Positions 32,704 to 41,027 of a stretch of DNA of 41,648 nt are shown here, in pieces. The DNA is from Actinomycetes bacterium (lineage in GTDB: Bacteria; Actinomycetota; Thermoleophilia; Gaiellales; Gaiellaceae). The notes beneath the pieces were generated by a model. That model was not told where the DNA came from and searched no databases. It was given only the letters and a program-made list of their open reading frames with translations. The stretch's first letter is position 1. Every line of letters begins with the position of its first letter. Made by a program: the position numbers and the translations under genes. The stretch spans positions 1 through 41,648 of the forward strand of contig JAPOVR010000109.1 of the NCBI GenBank assembly GCA_026708005.1, written 5' to 3'.

Positions 32704-33660
32704 CTAACCGCGCAGCGGGAACACAACCGGCCTGAGCGGTGCGCCGGTGGCGCCGCGCAGCGGCATGGTCGCCGCGAAGAACGCGAACTCGTAGAGCTCG
32801 GCCTCAGCGATCTCGTCGCAGTTGACGATCTCCATGATCGCGACGCCGGCCTCGGCGAGGAGGTAGCAGTGCACCGGCAGCCAGTTGTCCGGCACCGTCG
32901 AGGGCATCTGCTCGAGCCCGACGTTGTCGCCGCCGATCACGATCGCACCTGCCTCCGCGAGGAACGTGGCCGCTTCGAGGTTGAGGCCAGACTCGTTCGT
33001 GAGGTAGGCCTCGGCATCCGGCCAGGCGGCCATCTGGCCCGTGCGGATGAGGACAACATCACCGGGCTCGAGGCTCGTCCCCTGCCCGTCGAGCGCCGCG
33101 CGCAGATCATCAGCGCTGATCCCGTAGGAGTCGGGCAGCGGATCGACGCCGAGCGCGCGTGGGACGTCGATGAGCACGCCGCGCGCGATGATCGGCGGCT
33201 GCTTCTCGGCCCCGCAGACGTGCCAGTGGCGGGCGCCGAAGTTCTCGGCCGCCGAGAAGCAGTTCCAGATCTGGCCGTTGTAGCCATAGTGGTTCAGCGT
33301 GTCAATGTGCGTGCCGCAGTGCGTATACATCGAGATGGCGTCGCCCGAGTAATCCTGGTAGTCGTACGTTGGCCTGCCGGTGCGGCGGTTGTCGACCTTC
33401 TGCCCCTCCGGGGTATGGGTCATCCAGATCTGGTAGGGGGGATCGCCAAAGGCCGTCCATGATGGCATTCCTTGGAAGAACTCGACGGAGAGGTCGAACA
33501 TCGTCGTGGCGTCGGCCTCGGCCATGATGCGGGCTCGGGACTCGGGCGTGATCAGGTTCAACATCCCGATCTCGTCGTCGGGCCCGAAGGGGCTCTTGGT
33601 GACCTTGCGAAACTCCGCGTTGTGGGCGGCGATTGGCGCATCTTCAGTGGCCACGATCAT
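32704..33660 (-). CDS. Cyclase-family metal hydrolase, second paralogue
   Basis: A protein of 318 aa from ATG 33660. It carries an H-C-G-T-H-I-D-T-L-N-H motif (H114, H118, D120, H124), with L-N replacing x-P of the canonical site, followed by SLEPGDVVLIRTGQM and GVAIMEIVNCDEIAEAELYE. The longer N-terminus (FGPDDEIGMLNLITPE) matches the larger branch of the cyclase family. It is convergent to the FAD/cyclase unit and divergent from the creatininase gene. Low identity to the first cyclase implies a different substrate, not a duplication. Confidence 0.87.
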   Translation of the reverse strand: MIVATEDAPIAAHNAEFRKVTKSPFGPDDEIGMLNLITPESRARIMAEADATTMFDLSVEFFQGMPSWTAFGDPPYQIWMTHTPEGQKVDNRRTGRPTYDYQDYSGDAISMYTHCGTHIDTLNHYGYNGQIWNCFSAAENFGARHWHVCGAEKQPPIIARGVLIDVPRALGVDPLPDSYGISADDLRAALDGQGTSLEPGDVVLIRTGQMAAWPDAEAYLTNESGLNLEAATFLAEAGAIVIGGDNVGLEQMPSTVPDNWLPVHCYLLAEAGVAIMEIVNCDEIAEAELYEFAFFAATMPLRGATGAPLRPVVFPLRG

Positions 33661-33815
33661 CCTCCTTGGCTGGGCGGCCCTCGCCCGCTGCGCGATTGGG
33701 GCGATCGGCCGTCGTTGACCCGATACCGCAGTCTAGGGCTGGCTGCGAGAGGAGGATCACCGCCAAGGAGGTGTGAGAGGAGCCCCAAATCAGCCACCCG
33801 GCTTCCGGGCCCGGC

Positions 33816-33821
33816 TACAGT
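33816..33821 (+). promoter_or_regulatory. Putative -10 box (TACAGT) for the creatininase-family gene
   Basis: TACAGT ends 9 nt before the ATG at 33831 with no ribosome site between, consistent with a leaderless mRNA. Confidence 0.4.
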
Positions 33822-33830
33822 GGGCGGTCG

Positions 33831-34601
33831 ATGGCGCTCGTCGAGCTTGCGAGGAGTACATCGGCGGAGGCTGCACACCACGCGGCCCGCGGTGCACCGC
33901 TCTTGATCCACAGCGGCTCGCTCGAGCAGCATGGCCCGCACTTGCCGCTTGGCACCGACACGTTCATCGCGACCGCCCTTGGCCGACTTGTCGCGGCGCG
34001 CCTTCCCGAGCCCCTGCTCGTCGCACCGACGGTCGCGCCCGCCCTCTCGTGGCATCACCTCGGCTTTCCCGGGACGGTCGACCTGTCGCGCGAGGCGTTC
34101 GAGGCCGTCCATGATGCCTACTTGGCTGCCGCTCTGGCGCTCGGCGTGCAGCACGTTTTCCTGATCTCGGCGCACGGGGGGAACTTCGCGTTCCTGGGCG
34201 AGTACGCGAAGGCACGAAGCGAGCGAGGTCAGGGGGCGCGCCTCCACGCGTTTGCCGACTTCGAGCTCTACCTGGACGCGATGCGCGCTGGCGCTCGCGC
34301 GGTCGGGCTCGAGGCGGTCGAGACTGACGTCCATGCGGGGCTGCTTGAGACGAGCCAGGGGCTGTACCTGTTCCCCGATCTGGTTGGTCCCCACGAGGGC
34401 GCCACGGGTTGCGTGACAGCCGAGGAGGGCTGGTTGGACCGCCTCTTCGTCGATGGCGTCAAGGCGGTCAGCACGAACGGCGTCCTCGGCGACCCGCGCG
34501 GCGCGACGGCCGAGGCGGGCAAGGCGATCATGGAGTCGTTGGCCTCCTCGATCGCAACCTGGATTGGCGACACCGTGCGGGCATCAGGTCGAGAGAGCTG
34601 A
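33831..34601 (+). CDS. Creatininase-family amidohydrolase
   Basis: A protein of 256 aa. The di-metal ligands of creatininase are visible: E32, H34 and D43 in GSLEQHGPHLPLGTD, then H in ISAHGGN and E in HAGLLETSQG. The family includes creatinine amidohydrolase, mycofactocin MftE and FAPy deformylase ArfB. Absence of mycofactocin genes nearby argues against MftE. In this hydrolase-rich region, opening of a small cyclic amide such as creatinine or a relative is plausible. Followed on the same strand by an MFS carrier 211 bp downstream. Confidence 0.88.
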   Translation: MALVELARSTSAEAAHHAARGAPLLIHSGSLEQHGPHLPLGTDTFIATALGRLVAARLPEPLLVAPTVAPALSWHHLGFPGTVDLSREAFEAVHDAYLAAALALGVQHVFLISAHGGNFAFLGEYAKARSERGQGARLHAFADFELYLDAMRAGARAVGLEAVETDVHAGLLETSQGLYLFPDLVGPHEGATGCVTAEEGWLDRLFVDGVKAVSTNGVLGDPRGATAEAGKAIMESLASSIATWIGDTVRASGRES

Positions 34602-34812
34602 ACAGGCCGAGAGAGCTGAAGCGACCAGCGTTCGCAGAGGCTCGCGCAGCGCCCTGCGGGGGTGGGCGGTGTGGGGCTCGCTACTGTCTGAGCCGTGGAG
34701 AGGCCGGAAGGACATCGCTGCGAGGAGCACCGAGAGCGCTCGGGCGCAACTGTCCTGAAGGCTCACGGGCGGCACGGAAGCGCCGGTGGCAGGCCGTGGC
34801 GGCGATGAGCGC

Positions 34813-35991
34813 ATGAGCCGGTCGTTCCTTGGTGAGGGCGCGGTGCGGCTCGAGCTGACGCTTGCGCTCACCGGCAAGACCGCAGCGGCGTTCGGTGCGA
34901 TCGGATTCGCGTCACTCTCGCCGTTCGTGCGCGACGAGTTCAGCCTCTCCGGGTTCGGGGTCGGCGGGATCATGGGCCTCGTCTTCGTGGGCGCGATCAT
35001 CGCGACGGTGCCGGGCGGACGCCTGACCGACCGTGTCTCCGCAGGCCGCATGCTCGGTGCGACGCTCCTTCTCCAAGCCGCTGCTCTGGGCCTGGTCGCG
35101 GGCGCTCCGTCGGTGGCCGTCTTCTACCTCGCGATCGCGCTGAACGGCTTCGCGATGGGTGCGGGCGACCCCGCGACGAACGTGCTCGTGTCTGCGAACG
35201 TGCCGCGGCGGCGGCGGGGCCTGGTGATGGGCATCAAGCAGACCGGTTTTGCGGTAGGCGGCCTGCTTGGCGGCCTCGTGCTCCCGAGCGTCGCGGAGGC
35301 CGCGGGCTGGCGGGTGGCGGTAGTTGTGCCAATCGCCACGTGCGCCGCGGTTGGCCTGCTTGGCTACTGGGCGGGCGGAGTCGGGGCGGCGTCACCTCAG
35401 AAGGTAGCGACCGAGCCGATCCGGGCAGCGTCGCTGCTCGGCATGGGCTCTTACGGCTTCTTCATGGCCGGTGTTCAGCTGTCGGTTGTCGGGCTGATGG
35501 CCATCTACCTCATCGACCAGCACGCGCTCAGCGCGACCACGGCCGGCCTGGCTATCGCTGTGACGCTTGCAGGCGGCATGATCGGCCGGATCGTCTGGGG
35601 GGTGATCTCCGATCGCCTCGTGCAATCGCGGTTCGCGACCCTCCAGCTCGCCGCGGTGGGTGCTGGTGCAGCGCTCGCCGTGCTGTCGGTTGTGGGAGCG
35701 CAGCCCGTTCTCTGGCCCGTGCTGTTCGTGCTCGGCTTCTGTGCGCTGGGCTGGAACACGGTGTACGTGACGGTTGCCGCGGAGAGTGTGCCGGCGACGA
35801 GCGTCGGCCGCGCCACCGGCGCGGTGCTGTTCTTCAGCTATGCGGGGGCGCTGCTGGTTCCGCCGCTCTTGGGGATGCTGGTCGATGGGACGGACTCGTG
35901 GGCGATGACATGGCTGGTCGCGGCCGCGGTGGTCGGTGCGGGGCTCGTGGCGTTTACCGTTGCCTCACGCCGGCTGGCGGCGCATGCGTAG
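34813..35991 (+). CDS. Major facilitator superfamily transporter
   Basis: The ATG at 34813 gives 392 aa with 12 hydrophobic segments. The loop-2/3 signature reads VPGGRLTDRVSAGRMLGATL, and its second-half equivalent is GRIVWGVISDRLVQSRFATL. An upstream in-frame GTG at 34786 adds nine polar residues and is less likely. Substrate cannot be read from sequence. Position between a creatininase-family and an amidase gene suggests uptake of the compound those enzymes hydrolyse. Confidence 0.9.
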   Translation: MSRSFLGEGAVRLELTLALTGKTAAAFGAIGFASLSPFVRDEFSLSGFGVGGIMGLVFVGAIIATVPGGRLTDRVSAGRMLGATLLLQAAALGLVAGAPSVAVFYLAIALNGFAMGAGDPATNVLVSANVPRRRRGLVMGIKQTGFAVGGLLGGLVLPSVAEAAGWRVAVVVPIATCAAVGLLGYWAGGVGAASPQKVATEPIRAASLLGMGSYGFFMAGVQLSVVGLMAIYLIDQHALSATTAGLAIAVTLAGGMIGRIVWGVISDRLVQSRFATLQLAAVGAGAALAVLSVVGAQPVLWPVLFVLGFCALGWNTVYVTVAAESVPATSVGRATGAVLFFSYAGALLVPPLLGMLVDGTDSWAMTWLVAAAVVGAGLVAFTVASRRLAAHA

Positions 35992-36250
35992 CGCCAGTGC
36001 GCCTGACCCAGATCTCGCCGCCCCGTTCTCGTGAGCCTCCAGAGGTGCCGGAGCAAGGTGCCAACTTCTGGCGCGGCGCTCTGGTGTTGAGCCCTGCCGC
36101 TCAGCGAGGCGCCTCCGCACGAGCATACCCGTCAAAGCCAGGTGGTCGTCCGGCTATCAGCGCTCAACCTCCCGCACCAAGACGAGCATGGGAAACGACG
36201 CTGCTCGCTGCCCTGCCGCCCGGTGCGGAGGTCGAGCTCTTCGCCGGTGA
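35992..36250 (+). other. Non-coding spacer
   Basis: I see no gene, repeat or convincing terminator in this stretch. An open plus frame ending at 36254 is the tail of a shadow of the MFS gene. Confidence 0.5.
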
Positions 36251-36370
36251 CTAGGAGTCGCCGGAAGCTCGGCGCCTCTTGAACCCGATTGCCGCTGCGA
36301 TCGCGCCGAGCGCGGCGAGCGGGATAAGCCACTTCTTCCGGCTCTTCGACTCGGACTTGAAGAGACCCAT
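36251..36370 (-). CDS. 39-aa membrane microprotein with strong ribosome site
   Basis: ATG at 36370 preceded by GGAAGGAGG at ideal distance. The product starts MGLFKSESKSRKKW, has one hydrophobic helix LIPLAALGAIAAAIGF, and ends KRRRASGDS. Positive charges flank both sides of the helix. The ribosome site makes translation likely. It resembles the many small basic anchor-like proteins of Actinobacteria, function unknown. A similar leader sequence without ORF lies at 4313-4329. Confidence 0.7.
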   Translation of the reverse strand: MGLFKSESKSRKKWLIPLAALGAIAAAIGFKRRRASGDS

Positions 36371-36591
36371 CGCGTGCCTCCTTCCGGGGTGCAGAACGTG
36401 TTACCAACTCCGCCAGCGTGCCGGCAGAACATCTCTCACTGCATCTTAGCGGCGGCGTGGGATGATCCGGCTGCACCGCGGATGCCGACGCGGCCGGGGG
36501 CGAAGCAGACGGTCGAGGGGGCGACCATGGTGGGGCGCGACGCCGCAAGGAGCCGTGCGCCCGTGCCTCCCGCACGTGCTCCGAAGAGCCC

Positions 36592-36597
36592 TAGGAT
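36592..36597 (+). promoter_or_regulatory. Putative -10 box (TAGGAT) for the amidase gene
   Basis: TAGGAT ends 9 nt before the GTG at 36607, again the leaderless arrangement. Confidence 0.4.
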
Positions 36598-36606
36598 GCA
36601 TGGCGG

Positions 36607-37797
36607 GTGGAGTCACCGGCAGCGAGACCAGACGATCCGCTCGGCGCGTTCACAGACGAGCGCGTCGTGGTTGCAGGCGCCGGGGCGGGCCCGCTAGCGG
36701 GCCTGCGCTTCGGCCTCAAAGATCTCTACGATGTCGCGGGGTTCGTGACGCGCGCCGGCAGCCCCGACTGGGCGCGCACGCACGGGCCAGCGGCTGAGAC
36801 CGCGCCCGCCGCTCGGGTGCTGCTGGATGCCGGGGCAACGCTGGTCGGCAAGACCCACACTGATGAGCTTGCGTACAGCCTGCTGGGCGAGAACGCCCAC
36901 TACGGAACGCCGACCAACCCGAGCGCGCCCGGGCGCGTCCCGGGGGGCTCCTCCTCTGGCTCTGCCTCGGCGGTTGCCGGCCATCTCGTCGACTTCAGCG
37001 TCGGCTCGGACACCGGCGGATCGGTTCGCGTGCCCGCCTCGAACTGCGGGATCTACGGAATCCGCACGACGCACGGGCGCATTTCGCTCGCGAATGCCGT
37101 GCCGCTCGCGCCGAGCTTCGACACCGTGGGGTGGTTCGCGCGGGACGCAGGCTTACTCGAGCGCGTGGGGCGGGTCTACCTGGCCGGCGAGCCAGCCCGG
37201 GTGCCTACCCGCCTGCTGGTCGCACGCGACGCGTTCGCCGCGGCTGATGAGGCGGCGGACGCCGCGCTCGCGCCGGTGGTAGAGGGCATCGCGGCGCGGT
37301 TCAGCGAGCGGGATGACGTGGTCGTGGCACCCGACGGGCTGGTCGAGTGGGCTGCCGCGTGGCGCATTCTCCAGGCGCGCGAGATCTGGCGCGCGCACGG
37401 TCGGTGGATCGAGCGCACGCGACCGGCCTTCGGGCCTGGTTTGAGGGAGCGCTTCGAGTGGGCTTCCACCGTGAGCGAGGCGGAGGAAGCGCAGGCGGGG
37501 CCGATTTGCGAGGCGGCTCGCGCGCGCCTCACCGAGCTGCTGCCCGAGGGCACGGTCCTCTGCCTGCCAAGCGCTCCGAGCGGGGCGCCAAGGCTGGCCT
37601 CGCTGCCGGATCAGCTCGAGGAGTACCGCACGCGCACGATGCAGCTGACCTGCAGCGCTGGCATCGCGGAGCTGCCCCAGATCAGCATGCCGCTTGCCGA
37701 GGTCGACAGCTGCCCTATCGGGCTATCTCTGCTCGGTCCAGCGGGCTCCGATCGCGCGCTCCTGCGGCTGGTCGGCGATCTCGTGGAGGGCGAGTAG
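36607..37797 (+). CDS. Amidase signature (AS) family enzyme
   Basis: The GTG start gives 396 aa, somewhat shorter than the usual 450-500. The Ser-cisSer-Lys triad is complete: K38 (GLKDLYDVAG), the cis-serine in PGGSSSGSASAVA (about 115) and the nucleophile S139 (GSDTGGSVRVPASNCGIYG). The C-terminal region (TMQLTCSAGIAELPQISMPL) shows the substrate-gate strand. Size and the CGIYGIRTTHGR stretch resemble the allophanate hydrolase/Glu-amidotransferase-like short amidases. Substrate unknown; amide release of ammonia fits its hydrolase-rich neighbourhood. Confidence 0.88.
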   Translation: MESPAARPDDPLGAFTDERVVVAGAGAGPLAGLRFGLKDLYDVAGFVTRAGSPDWARTHGPAAETAPAARVLLDAGATLVGKTHTDELAYSLLGENAHYGTPTNPSAPGRVPGGSSSGSASAVAGHLVDFSVGSDTGGSVRVPASNCGIYGIRTTHGRISLANAVPLAPSFDTVGWFARDAGLLERVGRVYLAGEPARVPTRLLVARDAFAAADEAADAALAPVVEGIAARFSERDDVVVAPDGLVEWAAAWRILQAREIWRAHGRWIERTRPAFGPGLRERFEWASTVSEAEEAQAGPICEAARARLTELLPEGTVLCLPSAPSGAPRLASLPDQLEEYRTRTMQLTCSAGIAELPQISMPLAEVDSCPIGLSLLGPAGSDRALLRLVGDLVEGE

Positions 37798-38431
37798 TCG
37801 CCAGCGTCGAGGCTCGCGCTCGGCGAGCCTGCGCTCGTACAGGTCGGCGTAGCGCATGTCGCCCAGGGGGGTCCCGGGTGGAGTTGTCGCTCATGATGCG
37901 CTCTCTCACGAGCGCGTGGTCAGATGTGCGCAGCCAGAGCTCTTTCGAGCTCGTGCCGTGCGTTGGGCCCACGAGCTCCGTGCGAAAGCGCACGTGGACG
38001 GTCTCGGAGGCCTTGCCGTCGATGTCGACCGCTTCGAGCCCCACGACTGCTGCCCGCCGGGTCTCGGTGATCGCGCTCGCCGTGCAGCTGGACCTCCACG
38101 TCTCTCCGATCGTCGGTTACGCGGGCGCGACGAGCGCCGGCTAATCGCAGACGTACCGGTTCCTGTCGACTCGTCCCAAGAGCTCGTGCCGACCGGCGTA
38201 GAGTGCGAGCTCGAGGCCGGACTCTGTCACGCCGAAGTGCCGCTCGGTCGCGCGTCCTGGGAACGCGTCCCCTCGCTCGAGGAACCCACACTCGCTGTAG
38301 CGGACCGTCGTCGTCACGTTCGGGTACTCGTGCGTCGTGCCGAGCGGCAGGTCGATCGACTCAGACCCGTCCGTTTCGTACACGTAGACACCAGCAGGGG
38401 GTGCTGGGCCCGTGTATGCTCGGTCGGTGCC
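37798..38431 (-). pseudogene. Broken gene for a secreted/lipoprotein-like protein of unknown function
   Basis: Minus-strand fragments in order: PAPPAGVYVYETDGSESIDL, TTTVRYSECGFLERGDAF and HELLGRVDRNRYVCD (stop at about 38141), then in another frame AVVGLEAVDIDGKASETVHV and SSKELWLRTSDHALVRERIM, then, after a run of six C (minus strand), TPLGDMRYADLYERRLAERE. The layout is that of a conserved actinobacterial exported protein with a beta-rich body. No start codon or signal peptide remains, two stops interrupt the centre, and at least two frame changes are needed. Its tail meets the 3' end of the amidase gene convergently. Confidence 0.65.
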
Positions 38432-39364
38432 TCAGCTCGGAACGCGGCGGCCGCAGCCTGCACAGGCACGGGAACATCTCTTTCGCGGAAGCTCGAGACG
38501 AGGGCGGCTCCGGCCACGACGAGGGCGGCAGCGAGCACGAGCCTCTTGCTCGCGGCCTCGGCGGCTTGCGGCATGAGCGCTGAGAGCAACACCGTCGACA
38601 GCGCGTAGGTGCCGATTAGCGGCGAGACCACCGTGACGCTGCCGCGGTCGAGCGCCTCGAAGCCCAGCACGTAGCTTCCGGCCATCAGCGCGCCGGAGAG
38701 CGCGAAGACCTTGTCGGCCTGATGCAGCTCGCCAAGCGAGAAGCGCGTCTGCGATCGGGCCTGGCTGAGCTCCACCGCGACGATGACCCCAACTGCGATC
38801 GCGACCCCAGCCTTGAGCGCCGGGTTTCCCTCGGTCTCGGTGAAGGCCCACCTCGTCGCGGTGTCGCGCGACCCAATCGCGATGCCCGTGGCTCCTGCGA
38901 GCACGATGCCAATCGCTCGAAAGCCGGCCAGGCGCGCGCGATCCCCAGCAAGCGCCATACCGCCGAGCACGACGAGGATCGTTCCAACCACGAGCGCGGC
39001 ATTCCAGGCCTCGCCGAGCAGGCCAACGGCCAAGAGCGCCGCCAGGAGCGGCGAGGTGGCGAGGATGACCTGGGCGCGCGTCGCTCCTGCCGTCTCCACG
39101 GCGCCGACGTACAGGATCTGCGTTACGCCCGGAATGACCGCGCCGAGGGCGAGAAACGGCCACAGCTCGGAGAGGTTGAGATCGTCGACTGTCGCGCCGC
39201 TCGCGGCCGCGATGATCGCTGTGACCACGAGCGCGAGCAGGTTGATCGCCACGGCCGCGACGCCGATCTGCGGCATACGCTGCAGCGCCAGTCCGGACCG
39301 CAACGCCCAGTGCCCCATACATGAACCCGGCGCCGCAGGCGAACGCAATGGCTGTCACGGCCAC
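38314..39364 (-). pseudogene. EamA/DMT transporter with a frameshift after the first helix
   Basis: The GTG at 39364 opens MAVTAIAFACGAGFMYGALG then VAVRTG. The remainder of the protein (LALQRMPQIGVAAVAINLLA through ASKRLVLAAALVVAGAALVS) continues in another frame, with a one-base shift needed at about 39283-39295. Apart from that the ten-helix EamA layout is complete. The frame runs past the expected C-terminus (SSFRE) into the adjacent broken gene until 38314, so the original stop has also been lost. Either a recent frameshift or a sequence error. It may have been an exporter for this catabolic region, like the one at 2226-3230. Confidence 0.75.
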
Positions 39365-39876
39365 GTAGTGTGCATGCCGGATCGGCGGCAGCGCTGCGCG
39401 CCCGGTAAGGCATGCGCCCTGGGCGTGCGCTGCCTTCGGCAGCTGTCAGCCACGGGCCCTCGGCGGTATCGCGCTCGGCGGAGGGCCCAGAGGTGTCAGT
39501 CTTAGGGAACGGGAGCGCTACCGCCAGGAGCTCCGGGACATCTCCCGCGCGTGGTGCTCGGCCTGAGTGGTTCACGTCGCGCCCCCCGCCGACCGGCCGT
39601 CGTTGACAGGGACAGCGGTGCGCCTCTGCCGGGAGCGTTCTCGTCGTGCTGCCCGACAGGCTGGCCGCGTGGTCGTGCTGAAGTGTGGGGCAAGCCGCGC
39701 GTGGGAACTTGACGGTGTTCCTGGGTGGCGCGGGTGGGTGCCCGGCCTCGCCCGGCGGGCGCGCAGGCCAGCCACGGGCCATCGCCCGGCCGATCCCCAG
39801 CACCGCCGCTAACGGGCCCCGGGCCGTGGCGGCGAGCCTCGGAGCAGCCGCCGCGGGCCGCCCCGCCGCTGTGAAG
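39365..39876. other. Non-coding spacer
   Basis: No gene, motif-bearing frame or strong hairpin is visible; long open frames are composition-driven. CGGCCGTCGTTGAC at 39595-39608 also occurs at 33706-33719, the only shared word I noted. Confidence 0.5.
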
Positions 39877-39934
39877 GGCAGCCCGCCCCCACCCACCACC
39901 CGAGGGGGAGGGAGGGTAGCCGAGAAAACGCACG
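39877..39934 (+). repeat. Dispersed intergenic repeat, copy 4 (forward, truncated)
   Basis: GGCAGCCCGCCCCCACCCAC, CACCCGAGGGGGAGGGAGGG and TAGCCGAGAAAACGCAC follow the first half of copy 1 and the reverse complement of copy 3. The match ends at 39934, exactly where the inverted-repeat element at 39935 begins. Confidence 0.6.
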
Positions 39935-40082
39935 GATTATTCGCGGGGGTGTTTGTGGTGCGGGTTCCCGTATGGACAGGGGGAATCTTGTTTCAGGGGT
40001 GCCCCTGTTTCACCGGGATGTGCGGACTCGGCGCGGACACAAACCGGGTGTTGTTTCCATCATGGAAACGGCCCGAATAATC
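39935..40082. mobile_element. 148-bp MITE-like element with terminal inverted repeats
   Basis: The left end GATTATTCGCGGG and right end CCCGAATAATC (reverse complement GATTATTCGGG) are inverted repeats of 9 perfect bases, or 12 with one gap. The inside has no ORF and is relatively AT-rich. A further near-palindrome GTTTCCAT-C-ATGGAAAC lies at 40053-40069 near the right end. The left end interrupts a copy of the dispersed repeat. No clear target duplication is seen. It could be a MITE or a solo pair of IS ends. Confidence 0.5.
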
Positions 40083-40416
40083 TAGCTGGGCTCTTTTCCA
40101 GAGGCGTTGGCGTGGGGGGTTGCGTGCCGGGTCACGGTGTCGGGGTGGGTGTGTGATGACGGTAGCGGCTCCGCGGGTGGGGGTGGTTGTCCCGCGGGGC
40201 TGGGTGGTGTCGGACAAACCGGTTGTCTGAGCCTTTGTTCGCTGTGGTCGTGGTGGACCGGGCTGTCTCCGCGGGCGGGCAGCGAGCCATGCCTTGGGTT
40301 TGCTGTCACGCCCAGCTTGAGGGGACGGTCGCTGTTGGGCTGGCCGGGGGCACAACCGGGTCGGAGCAGCCTGTGGGGCGGTTGTGGGGGGTTGGCGGGC
40401 CGGGTTTGGCGGGTTG
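40083..40416. other. G/T-biased non-coding stretch, possibly a decayed transposase
   Basis: The plus strand is strongly G/T-rich, like the decayed IS481 copy at 866-1110, which suggests old minus-strand coding DNA. I could not align any frame to a named transposase. Confidence 0.3.
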
Positions 40417-40530
40417 TCAGAACCCGTGCCAGCCGGGCAAGGGCGGCTGCCTGCCGCCCCCATACGGCTATTCGGGCCTCGTCGAGTTCGTCTTCGTGGA
40501 TGTCGATCCAGCGCGAGCCTTTGTCCTTGC
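40417..40530 (-). pseudogene. C-terminal fragment of a DUF1801-like protein
   Basis: The minus strand reads GSRWIDIHEDELDEARIAVW then RQAAAL. A one-base shift gives the ending LPGWHGF with a stop at 40417-40419, a typical C-terminus for DUF1801-like proteins (IDIxEDDxLDE...WVxQAxxLPGW). The rest of the gene is missing; homology ends where the cupin fragment on the other strand begins. Confidence 0.55.
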
Positions 40531-40772
40531 CTGAGCCGGGCGACACGGTCTTCATCCCGCGCGGGCTCGTGCACGCGTTCACCAACACCGGTGACGGCGA
40601 GGCGAGAGCGCTGGCCATCACCTCGCCTGGGGGCTCCGAGACGATGCTTCGTGATGGCGCGGTCGCCAAGACGAGCGACGCACCGCCACCCGAGGCGCTC
40701 GAACCGGACATTGATGCGCTGATGACTGCCGCAACCGGGGCGGGCCTGCGCTTTCTCCCATCTGACGCGTAG
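40527..40772 (+). pseudogene. C-terminal fragment of a cupin-domain protein
   Basis: From LPEPGDTVFIPRGLVHAFTN onward the frame reads as the second half of a small cupin beta-barrel (G-D-T-V-F-I-P-R-G-x-x-H-A-F-x-N), then continues to EALEPDIDALMTAATGAGLR and a stop at 40772. The first half of the barrel with the HxH metal site is missing. The frame stays open upstream only through non-coding or opposite-strand sequence. A recombination junction lies at about 40527. Confidence 0.65.
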
Positions 40773-40925
40773 CCTGCTTTGGCCTCATCGAGCGGGTCCT
40801 CCGCGGCACCGGGCGCATCGGGCCGTTGAGCGTGGCTTCCGGGGACTGCGTCCGTGGCTTGCCGGCAGGGGCTCGTGCCAGGGGCGTGGGGGGCCCTGTT
40901 TGCTTACAGCACCGTTCCGGTCTTC

Positions 40926-41027
40926 CTAAAAGAGTTCGCGGACTGCCAGGAAAAGGATAACGAAGATGACGCAGGCGAAGCCGATAATCAGGAAGACGAA
41001 GGTTATCAGGTCTAGCTTGTTGTCCAT
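40926..41027 (-). CDS. 33-aa single-pass membrane microprotein
   Basis: ATG at 41027 to TAG at 40926 encodes MDNKLDLITFVFLIIGFACV, then IFVILFLAVRELF. One long hydrophobic helix with short polar ends, in the style of KdpF-like or respiratory-complex small subunits. Base composition is much more AT-rich than the rest of the window. No partner gene is in view. Ribosome site weak. Confidence 0.5.
   Translation of the reverse strand: MDNKLDLITFVFLIIGFACVIFVILFLAVRELF

Noticed and set aside
33831-34601. Calling the creatininase-family gene mftE (mycofactocin)
   Set aside because: No mycofactocin precursor or radical SAM genes in the window.
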